A stretch of DNA of 64,000 bases from Veillonella parvula DSM 2008 (lineage in GTDB: Bacteria > Bacillota > Negativicutes > Veillonellales > Veillonellaceae), in contig NC_013520.1 of assembly GCF_000024945.1 (NCBI RefSeq), positions 1,326,501-1,390,500 of the forward strand. Direction: 5' to 3'. Position numbers and translations under genes: made by a program. The notes under the pieces are model-generated. The model ran no database searches and was not told the origin of the DNA. It saw only the letters and a program-made list of their open reading frames with translations. This document shows, piece by piece, positions 54,504-61,962 of the stretch. The stretch's first letter is position 1, and the number at the start of each line of letters is the position of its first letter.

Positions 54504-55805
54504 TTAATTTTTACTACGTTTCTCCCAGTCGTGAAGTAACTGTTCCTCAGTCCCTCTCTTTATACCCTTATAGTAAGTTGCATCGATTAGAGGCGTTGGT
54601 AAATACTGCTGTTTTACATACCCATTAGGATAGTTATGAGCATACTTATAAGCTTTTCCATGACCTAATTTACTAGCCCCGCTATAGTGACTATCTTTCA
54701 AATGATCAGGTACTTGTCCACAATCCTTATGTCGCACATCAGATATAGCTGCATCAATAGCTACATAAGCAGAATTACTTTTAGGTGCAAGAGCAACATA
54801 ACACGCAGCTTCGGATAATATAATACGCGCCTCAGGAAAGCCTACCATATGAGCCGCTTGAGCCGCTGCATTGGCGAGTATAAGAGCTTGTGGATCCGCA
54901 AGGCCAACATCCTCTGCTGCACAAATAACAATACGACGAGCAATGAAATTAGGATCCTCTCCAGCTTCAATCATACGCGCTAAATAATGTACCGTTGCTT
55001 GCACATCAGAACCACGCATACTTTTAATAAAAGCTGAAATTGTATCGTAATGACTATCGCCTTTTTTATCATATGTATATATGCGACGACCTACGACCTT
55101 TTCGAGAACCTCAATAGTAATCGTTCCCTCATCGGGAACCATAGCTGCGGCTTGTTCAAGAATATTAAGGGCCATACGTCCATCACCATTGACGAAAATC
55201 CCCACATCTTCCAAAACTTCATCGGTTACCTGCAGATGACGCTTGCCAAGGCCTACCGCTTCATCAGTAATGGCGCGACGTAAAATTTGACCAATAGCCT
55301 TTGGAGTAAGTGCTTCTAATGTAATAAGACGCAAACGAGACAAAAGTGGTCTATTAACTTCAAAGAACGGATTCTCTGTAGTAGCACCAATAAGGATGAT
55401 AGTTCCATCCTCTACACAGGGTAACAACACATCTTGTTGGCTTTTATTAAAGCGATGAATTTCATCAAGGAATAGAATTGTTCGTTGCTGTAAAGAACGA
55501 ACCCGTTTACGAGCGTCTTCAATGATGGTTCTCAACTCACCAATACCAGCGTTAGTAGCATTCAGGTTTACAAAATGACTATTGCTCACCTTAGCTATGA
55601 TTCCGGCTAACGTCGTCTTACCTGTTCCACAAGGCCCATAAAAAAGCATAGATGGTATTGTATCCTTCTCTACCATAGCACGCAAGAAAGTCCCCTTCCC
55701 TATGGCCTTCTCTTGACCATATAAATGATCCAGTTTAGTAGGACGCATTCGTACAGGAAGGGGCTCGTATGTATTTGTAGGTGTCATATCAAATAAACTA
55801 TCCAT
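54504..55805 (-). CDS. rarA: Replication-associated recombination protein A (RarA/MgsA)
   Basis: A 433-aa AAA+ protein acting at stalled replication forks. RMRPTKLDHLYGQEKAIGKG is the family start; Walker A is GPCGTGKTT (Cys in place of the usual Pro); Walker B is LFLDEIHRFNKSQQD; sensor 1 GATTENPFFEV; the C-terminal MgsA domain has SHYDTISAFIKSMRGSDVQATVHYLARMIEAGEDP and YPNGYVKQQYLP. GAGGTGAT lies before the ATG. It is adjacent to 6S RNA and aspS, as in Bacillus. Confidence 0.96.
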   Translation of the reverse strand: MDSLFDMTPTNTYEPLPVRMRPTKLDHLYGQEKAIGKGTFLRAMVEKDTIPSMLFYGPCGTGKTTLAGIIAKVSNSHFVNLNATNAGIGELRTIIEDARKRVRSLQQRTILFLDEIHRFNKSQQDVLLPCVEDGTIILIGATTENPFFEVNRPLLSRLRLITLEALTPKAIGQILRRAITDEAVGLGKRHLQVTDEVLEDVGIFVNGDGRMALNILEQAAAMVPDEGTITIEVLEKVVGRRIYTYDKKGDSHYDTISAFIKSMRGSDVQATVHYLARMIEAGEDPNFIARRIVICAAEDVGLADPQALILANAAAQAAHMVGFPEARIILSEAACYVALAPKSNSAYVAIDAAISDVRHKDCGQVPDHLKDSHYSGASKLGHGKAYKYAHNYPNGYVKQQYLPTPLIDATYYKGIKRGTEEQLLHDWEKRSKN

Positions 55806-56038
55806 TCTATCACCTCAATTCGCACCCAGTTTAACTATCGTATTTTAATATCTATAACTATTCAATCAAAAAACAATGTCTTACTCGTCATAAAAGCCCA
55901 ATGATATCAGTAACTTGGTATCACTAATAATATTTATAAGACATTTATGACATTTAGGACTTTTAAGACTTTAAAAAATTTTAGTTCTTACAAAAGATAT
56001 ATTTATAGTATATGATATTTCAGTCTATTTTTACACGC

Positions 56039-56214
56039 AAAAAAGCCCCACCATGCCGTAATGTACCGCGTTTTGATCCTGCAAGGGCAGGTGGGTGTCC
56101 TCCTCATCCTGCAATTGTCCCGTAAGGGCGTAACGTTCAGACGAGAGTCAGACTCCCAAAGTAAATGTGTTGGCTCAAAACTGCGATATCACACGCACAT
56201 GGCAGGGATATCTT
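56039..56214 (-). ncRNA. ssrS: 6S RNA
   Basis: About 175 nt on the minus strand. The ends pair (CCCTGCCATG with CATGGTGGGG). The next helix is formed by CGCAGTTTTGA with TCAAAACGCGG, leaving a large central bulge with GAGCCAACACATTTACTTTGGG. A terminal T-run follows (56039-56044). This open-promoter-like rod, the position between aspS and rarA as for Bacillus 6S-1, and a promoter at 56223-56251 fit 6S RNA, which binds the sigma-70 type RNA polymerase. Exact ends are estimated. Confidence 0.78.
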
Positions 56215-56222
56215 ATACTTAA

Positions 56223-56251
56223 ATAGTATCAGAAAGATTAGCAATTAACAA
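56223..56251 (-). promoter_or_regulatory. Promoter of 6S RNA
   Basis: TTGTTA (56246-56251) and TACTAT (56223-56228) on the minus strand, 17 bp apart, with an expected start near 56216. Confidence 0.5.
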
Positions 56252-56291
56252 GTCTTGACATTTCGATTTCAATCAATTCTTGCCTATGTTT

Positions 56292-58109
56292 TTACACTAA
56301 AGATTGCTCTTGTTCTTCTTCTACATCTGGTTTAATATGCAACTCTTTTAATTGCTTAGGTTCTACTTCAGATGGAGCTTGGCTCATGATATCAGAAGCA
56401 GATTGGGTTTTAGGGAATGCGATTACGTCGCGGATAGATTGACGTTTTGCCATCAACATAACAAGACGATCAAGGCCAAATGCACAACCTGCATGAGGAG
56501 GTGCACCGTATTGGAATGCATCAAGCATGAAGCCAAATTTAGATCTTGCTTCTTCAATAGACAAACCAATTGCTTTGAATACTTTTTCTTGTACGTCAGC
56601 TTGGTAGATACGCAAGGAACCGCCACCGATTTCTACGCCATTCAATACCATGTCGTAAGCAATCGCTTTTACACTGCCAGGATCGGATTCTAATTTATCA
56701 AGATCCGCATGGCGTGGCATTGTGAACGGATGATGCATTGCAACATAACGTTTTTCGTCTTCGTTATATTCGAACATAGGGAAATCAGTTACCCATGTGA
56801 ATGCCAATTTATCTTGGTCAATCATGTTCATACGGCGTGCCATTTCAAGGCGTAATTCGCCTAATGCACGTGCCACAGTTGCAGGTTTATCAGCAATCAT
56901 CAATACAAGGTCACCACCTTTAGCGCCCATTTTTTCACCAATATTGCGGATTGTATCTTCACCTAAGAACTTCATGATTTGAGACTTAATAGAACCATCT
57001 TCATTGAAGCAAGCCCACGCAAGGCCTTTAGCGCCGTAACGGTTTACATACTCAACAAGATCATCAAGTTCACGGCGAGGAATGCCAGCGTCACCAGGCA
57101 CAACGATACCTTTAACTACGCCACCATTGTCGATAACAGAGCGGAAGACTTTGAATTCTGTATCTTTTACAAGATCAGTTACATCAGTAAACGCCATATC
57201 AAAACGAAGATCCGGCTTATCAGAGCCGTATTTATCCATTGCTTCGTCCCATGTAATACGAGGCATAGGCAAAGAAATTTCTTTACCTAATGCAGTTTTA
57301 AATACATGAGCAATCATTTCTTCAAGCAATGCATAAATATCTTCTTCATCAACGAAGGACATTTCTAAGTCAAGCTGAGTGAACTCAGGTTGACGGTCTG
57401 CACGCAAATCTTCATCGCGGAAGCAACGAACGATTTGGAAATATTTTTCGTAACCAGCAACCATCAAGATTTGTTTGAAAATTTGTGGAGATTGTGGCAA
57501 CGCGTAGAATGTACCAGCATTTACACGGGAAGGCACTAGATAATCACGAGCGCCCTCTGGCGTAGATTTAGTAAGCATTGGCGTTTCAATTTCCAAGAAA
57601 TCGCGGCTATCAAAAAAGTCGCGCATTGCTTTAGTTACCTTGTGACGCAAAATCAAGTTGCGTTGCATTTCTGGACGACGCAAGTCAAGGTAACGATATT
57701 TTAAACGGATATTTTCATCTACATCAATATCATCTTGGATATAGAATGGAGGAGTCTTAGCGGAGTTCAATACGCGCAACTCTTCACAGAACATTTCGTA
57801 TGCACCTGTAGGAAGGTTTGGATTAATGGCAGAATCATCACGTTTTGTGATAGTACCACGCACGCAAAGAACATATTCATTACGAACATCCTCTGCTTTG
57901 TGGAACGATTCTACGTTGTGATCTGGGGACGCTACTACTTGTACTACGCCAGAACGATCGCGTAAATCTAAGAATATCAAACCACCATGGTCACGACGGC
58001 GTTCAACCCAACCACATAATACGACCTCTTTACCTACCTCTTGTTCAGAGATGGTGCCACAACCGTGCGTACGGTGTAAGCCTTGCATTGTTTCCATTCT
58101 AATTGTCAT
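56292..58109 (-). CDS. aspS: Aspartyl-tRNA synthetase
   Basis: A 605-aa bacterial-type class IIb synthetase. The OB-fold anticodon domain (VVLCGWVERRRDHGGLIFLDLRDRSGVVQVV) is followed by motif 2 (CFRDEDLRADRQPEFTQLDLEMSF), the GAD insertion domain (about 290-420) and motif 3 (GCAFGLDRLVMLMA). It charges tRNA-Asp; whether it also charges tRNA-Asn cannot be told. The ATG at 58109 overlaps the hisS stop as ATGA, indicating coupling. An ATG four codons later is possible. Confidence 0.97.
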   Translation of the reverse strand: MTIRMETMQGLHRTHGCGTISEQEVGKEVVLCGWVERRRDHGGLIFLDLRDRSGVVQVVASPDHNVESFHKAEDVRNEYVLCVRGTITKRDDSAINPNLPTGAYEMFCEELRVLNSAKTPPFYIQDDIDVDENIRLKYRYLDLRRPEMQRNLILRHKVTKAMRDFFDSRDFLEIETPMLTKSTPEGARDYLVPSRVNAGTFYALPQSPQIFKQILMVAGYEKYFQIVRCFRDEDLRADRQPEFTQLDLEMSFVDEEDIYALLEEMIAHVFKTALGKEISLPMPRITWDEAMDKYGSDKPDLRFDMAFTDVTDLVKDTEFKVFRSVIDNGGVVKGIVVPGDAGIPRRELDDLVEYVNRYGAKGLAWACFNEDGSIKSQIMKFLGEDTIRNIGEKMGAKGGDLVLMIADKPATVARALGELRLEMARRMNMIDQDKLAFTWVTDFPMFEYNEDEKRYVAMHHPFTMPRHADLDKLESDPGSVKAIAYDMVLNGVEIGGGSLRIYQADVQEKVFKAIGLSIEEARSKFGFMLDAFQYGAPPHAGCAFGLDRLVMLMAKRQSIRDVIAFPKTQSASDIMSQAPSEVEPKQLKELHIKPDVEEEQEQSLV

Positions 58110-59377
58110 CCTTTCACCAAAGAAGTTATACGTTCAGCCACTGTATCAAGAGATACAGTCTCTTGTTCACTAGTATCCATGAATCGAATTATGGCTTCTT
58201 TACGAACCAATTCATCATCACCCAATATAATAACATATTTCGCATTAATTTTGTTAGCGTATTTTAATTGTGCCTTCATACTTTTGCCCTGCCCGTCCAT
58301 TTCAACAGGAATATCAAGACTACGAAGTTTTTGGCAAATTTTGAAAGCCTCTACCTTAGCCGCATCACCAAGAGCTACTACAAATGCAGATGGTTCTACA
58401 GTTGGTTCAGGCAATAGGTTTTGTTTTTCAAGAGCTAATAATAAGCGCTCCATGCCCATAGCAAAACCGATAGCTGGGGTATGCGGTCCATCGAGCTCTT
58501 CTACGAGACCATCATAACGACCACCACCGGCTACGGCACTTTGAGCACCTAAAGGAGTATATTGTACCTCAAAGGCTGTTTTTGTATAGTAATCAAGGCC
58601 ACGTACGAGACGAGGATTTAAAGTATATTGTACATTAGCAGCTGTTAAATAAGTCTTTAATTCTTCAAAGTGATCATGACACTCTTCACATAAATGTTCG
58701 TGAATTTCAGGAGCACCTATAGACAAGGATTTACATGTTTCATTTTTACAATCCAGTATACGCAAAGGATTTTTGTACAAACGCTCTTGGCAATCGCTAC
58801 ATAATTGTTCCTTTTTAGGTTCAAAGAAGGCGATTAATTTTTCACGATATACAGGACGACATGTCGGACAACCTACAGAGTTTACCTCTACATTGAGATC
58901 TTTAAGGCCAAAATCTTTTAACAACTGTACAACCATGCAGATAACTTCGCTATCTACCACTGGAGATTGAGAGCCTAATACCTCAGCACCAAATTGGTGA
59001 AATTGACGGTAACGGCCTGCTTGCGGTTTATCATGACGGAACATAGGGCCCATATAATACCATTTTGTGAGACCTTCTTTACCATATACTTTATTTTCTA
59101 AGTATGCGCGCACAGCAGACGCCGTATTTTCAGGGCGTAAGGTAAAGCTAGAACCACCGTCATCACCAGTGGTAAAGGTGTACATCTCTTTTTGTACTAC
59201 ATCTGTAGTTTCACCGATACCTCGCAAAAATAATTTAGTTTCTTCAAAGGCAGGTGTGCGAATTTCATTGAAGCCGTATACTTTACAAATTTCGCGCATA
59301 CGTTGTTCAATATAGTGCCAATTTATCATCTGTTCTGGCAAAAAGTCTTGTGTACCTCTTGGTTTTCTTATAGCCAT
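58106..59377 (-). CDS. hisS: Histidyl-tRNA synthetase
   Basis: A 423-aa class II synthetase. RKPRGTQDFLPEQ is the family start; LRPENTASAVRAYLE and YYMGPMFRHDKPQAGRYRQFHQFGAEVLG contain motif 2; LVRGLDYYTKTAFEVQ is the histidine-specific loop; GFAMGMERLLLAL is motif 3; a C-terminal anticodon domain follows. A Cys-rich stretch (CPTCRP, CSDCQER) lies in the insertion. The ATG at 59377 has GGGAGG 7 nt upstream and overlaps the hemZ stop as TAATG. It is followed without gap by aspS. Confidence 0.97.
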   Translation of the reverse strand: MAIRKPRGTQDFLPEQMINWHYIEQRMREICKVYGFNEIRTPAFEETKLFLRGIGETTDVVQKEMYTFTTGDDGGSSFTLRPENTASAVRAYLENKVYGKEGLTKWYYMGPMFRHDKPQAGRYRQFHQFGAEVLGSQSPVVDSEVICMVVQLLKDFGLKDLNVEVNSVGCPTCRPVYREKLIAFFEPKKEQLCSDCQERLYKNPLRILDCKNETCKSLSIGAPEIHEHLCEECHDHFEELKTYLTAANVQYTLNPRLVRGLDYYTKTAFEVQYTPLGAQSAVAGGGRYDGLVEELDGPHTPAIGFAMGMERLLLALEKQNLLPEPTVEPSAFVVALGDAAKVEAFKICQKLRSLDIPVEMDGQGKSMKAQLKYANKINAKYVIILGDDELVRKEAIIRFMDTSEQETVSLDTVAERITSLVKG

Positions 59378-60804
59378 TACACAACCTCCCAAAATCTTTC
59401 ACAAATTTTATGTCGTTTCTCTAAAAGTGCATCTATCGTTACGTGATAAACATCTACGTCTTTTGGCATATGCTGTTTAAGCTGACGATATTCAGGGGCT
59501 CGCATCCACTTAGACGAGCTACCGGGCCCCATGGATAGAATACTTTGGCGTTCTTCCATGATCTGAATATTGTATTCGCATGCTTTGCCAGGCAAGGTAT
59601 AGCCGATATTCTCTAACTGCCCTCTCATATATTGTTGGCGATATAAATAATATGGCATATAACCAGCCGCTTCAAGACGCTCTTTACCATATTGTACCAT
59701 TTCCGCTACGAGATTTTCTTCAGGAATATCATCTTCCATATGTAAATCGTACAACGGGCTACCACGTTTTAATGCTAACGTATGAATTGTAACATTTTCC
59801 GGCAGATTTTGACATACATAATCCATATTCTCTATCATGTTTGACATCGTTTGGTTAGGCAAACCTGCGATAAAATCCATATTTACGGCTAATGATGTAT
59901 TGTTTTTTACATATTGTAAAAGTTCATCAACATCCCGTACGCTATGACCGCGTCCAATACGACGCAAAATATCATCTTGCATCGTTTGCGGGTTAATGCT
60001 AATGCGATTCACACCTAGCTCAAGCATGGAACGTAGCTTAGTAGGATTAACAGAATCTGGCCGCCCGGCCTCTACAGTGAATTCATGTCCTTCAGATACG
60101 AGTAGAGATAACTGTTTTAGGACCTGGTGAAAGTCTTCATCCTCTAGCACTGTCGGAGTACCACCGCCCATATAGAGAGTATCGACTGTTAGGCCATAGG
60201 AATCAACGATAGATTTCATATCTTCTATATCACGGTTTAAAGCCCTTAGAAATTGACTTTTACCAGCATAATCCTGATAAAGACCATATGGAAACGAGCA
60301 ATATACGCAACGCGTATCGCAGAAAGGAATACCACAATAGAGACTTACCTTTTTATCGTCTGTATCAGATAGAAACGGACGTTGATATTCGCCAATGGCC
60401 CCCAAAGTAGCAAGCTTTTCCATAGACACAGAAAACTCGTCCCTAATGTGACGAGTTGCTGCGTGGACAGAGCCATATGTATCTATATATTTATGTAGTA
60501 GCTTTGTAGGGCGCACACCTACCATGGTTCCCCATGGAGCCTCAGCAGGTAAGCCTTGATATTCACGCAAATAGCGCAACAAGGCTTGTCCAATTTGACG
60601 ACGCCCCATAGAGGAAACAGGGCCTTCAAAAATCTTAATTGTATCACCAATAGTAACAGTTAATGTATATATTCCTTCCACTTCATGCGCTTCAAGGATA
60701 ACCTCTGGATGTACCTTATCAGAAAAGAGTCCTGCCGCGCCACAGTTATGAGCTACTACGGAGCCAAGTGGTAATGGACCCGTATATAGATATCCATTAA
60801 CCAT
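59377..60804 (-). CDS. hemZ: Coproporphyrinogen dehydrogenase-like radical SAM protein HemZ
   Basis: A 475-aa radical SAM protein of the HemZ/HemN-like family. After an N-terminal domain of about 150 residues comes the cluster motif GIPFCDTRCVYCSFPYGLY, then YMGGGTPTVLE (SAM-binding), NRISINPQTMQDDILRRIGRGHSVRD and the C-terminal GPGSSSKWM. HemZ is linked to anaerobic coproporphyrinogen oxidation in Bacillus, but the family's activity is not settled. The ATG at 60804 lies in the fur-like gene's stop (ATGGTTAA overlap), while the longer frame starts further inside that gene. Confidence 0.88.
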   Translation of the reverse strand: MVNGYLYTGPLPLGSVVAHNCGAAGLFSDKVHPEVILEAHEVEGIYTLTVTIGDTIKIFEGPVSSMGRRQIGQALLRYLREYQGLPAEAPWGTMVGVRPTKLLHKYIDTYGSVHAATRHIRDEFSVSMEKLATLGAIGEYQRPFLSDTDDKKVSLYCGIPFCDTRCVYCSFPYGLYQDYAGKSQFLRALNRDIEDMKSIVDSYGLTVDTLYMGGGTPTVLEDEDFHQVLKQLSLLVSEGHEFTVEAGRPDSVNPTKLRSMLELGVNRISINPQTMQDDILRRIGRGHSVRDVDELLQYVKNNTSLAVNMDFIAGLPNQTMSNMIENMDYVCQNLPENVTIHTLALKRGSPLYDLHMEDDIPEENLVAEMVQYGKERLEAAGYMPYYLYRQQYMRGQLENIGYTLPGKACEYNIQIMEERQSILSMGPGSSSKWMRAPEYRQLKQHMPKDVDVYHVTIDALLEKRHKICERFWEVV

Positions 60805-61285
60805 GATGGGACATACGCTCAAGCTTTTCTAATTCTGCTTCAGTCATATGATTTTGGCAATCACTACAGTAACCATATACTTTCAATTGATGATCAATGG
60901 TACGGAAGTTTAATTTCTTAGCGATGATAGACTCCAATGTTTCAAGCATGTCATCTTCAAACTCGGATACTTTACCACATTTTACGCAAATCAAATGATG
61001 ATGGAAATGAGCGAACTCTTCGTCATTTAATTCATAACGATTACGGCCATCACCAAAATCAAGACGTTTTAACAAATCAAGTTCAGTGAAGAGATCAAGA
61101 GTTCTGTAAATTGTTGCCAACCCGATATCAGGTGCCACCTCTTTTACAAGAACATATACATCTTCAGCACTCAAATGATTTTCTTCAGCATCGATAAATG
61201 CTTGCAAGATTGTTTGACGTTGAGTTGTCAATTTGTACTTTTTGTCTTTAATGCGTTCTTTTAATTTTTCTAATGTTGTGTTCAT
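60797..61285 (-). CDS. Fur family transcriptional regulator
   Basis: A 162-aa metal-responsive regulator. The winged helix has YKLTTQRQTILQAFIDAEENHLSAEDVYVLVKEVAPDIGLATIYRTLDLFTELDLLKRL; the metal region has HFHHHLICVKCGKVSEFED and a C-terminal CSDCQ, giving the two CxxC zinc pairs of the family. Whether it senses iron, zinc or peroxide cannot be decided. GAGGGG precedes the ATG. It lies in a tight run with hemZ and the MBL gene, so it may control local heme or iron functions. Confidence 0.93.
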   Translation of the reverse strand: MNTTLEKLKERIKDKKYKLTTQRQTILQAFIDAEENHLSAEDVYVLVKEVAPDIGLATIYRTLDLFTELDLLKRLDFGDGRNRYELNDEEFAHFHHHLICVKCGKVSEFEDDMLETLESIIAKKLNFRTIDHQLKVYGYCSDCQNHMTEAELEKLERMSHHG

Positions 61286-61326
61286 GATAAATTTCCCCTC
61301 GACTGTAAAAAATAATTCGTTTAAAC

Positions 61327-61962
61327 CTACTGACCAACGAATGGGTTGTATTGTTTTTCATACCCTATATTTGTTTCCGGTCCATGACCAGGATAAACCA
61401 TTGTATTATCAGGCAATGTATAAAGCTGAGTCTTAATAGATGATATCAGAGTCTCATAAGAGCCATTTGGAAAATCTGTACGGCCTACGGAATCTCTGAA
61501 TAAAGTATCCCCTACAAACACAAGACCTTCCATGTAATAACACACACCTCCTGGCGTATGACCTGGTGTTTCAAGCACCTCAAGATCAATATCACCACAT
61601 GTAATGTGATCACCTTGTTTAACCTCGATGATTTCCGCTTTTACCATAATTGGCGTTGGATTGCTATAAGCACTAAGATTAAGTTCAGGATCAGATAAAT
61701 ACGGTACATCGCCCTTATGAATATATACAGGTACGTGATAGGTATTCACAATCTCTTGAATACCACCAATATGATCTCCATGACCATGTGTCAGTACAAC
61801 CGCCTTAGGCTTTAAGTCATGTTTTTTTAGCGCATCTAGTACTTCAGCTGTTGCAGGATCGATAATGAAAGCTTCACCTATCGCTTTATCACCGATAACA
61901 TAGCAATTTGTTCCTAATGGACCTAAAGGCATGCGCATAAGTACTAATTGTTGTTCGCTCAT
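61327..61962 (-). CDS. MBL-fold metallo-hydrolase (GloB/YqgX-like)
   Basis: A 211-aa metallo-beta-lactamase-fold protein. Metal ligands lie in VLTHGHGDHIGG (HxHxDH), LETPGHTPGG, VFVGDTLFRDSVGR and VYPGHGPET. This is the small glyoxalase II-like group (YqgX/YcbL type). The substrate is not known; a thioester such as S-lactoyl-glutathione/bacillithiol conjugate is one possibility. Its ATG overlaps the relA stop (TAATG), so it is coupled to it; the dtd gene often found between them in other genomes is absent here. Confidence 0.93.
   Translation of the reverse strand: MSEQQLVLMRMPLGPLGTNCYVIGDKAIGEAFIIDPATAEVLDALKKHDLKPKAVVLTHGHGDHIGGIQEIVNTYHVPVYIHKGDVPYLSDPELNLSAYSNPTPIMVKAEIIEVKQGDHITCGDIDLEVLETPGHTPGGVCYYMEGLVFVGDTLFRDSVGRTDFPNGSYETLISSIKTQLYTLPDNTMVYPGHGPETNIGYEKQYNPFVGQ

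Noticed and set aside
58083-58517. 144-codon plus-strand frame opposite hisS/aspS
   Set aside because: Antisense to the conserved C-terminus of hisS, with no supporting signal.
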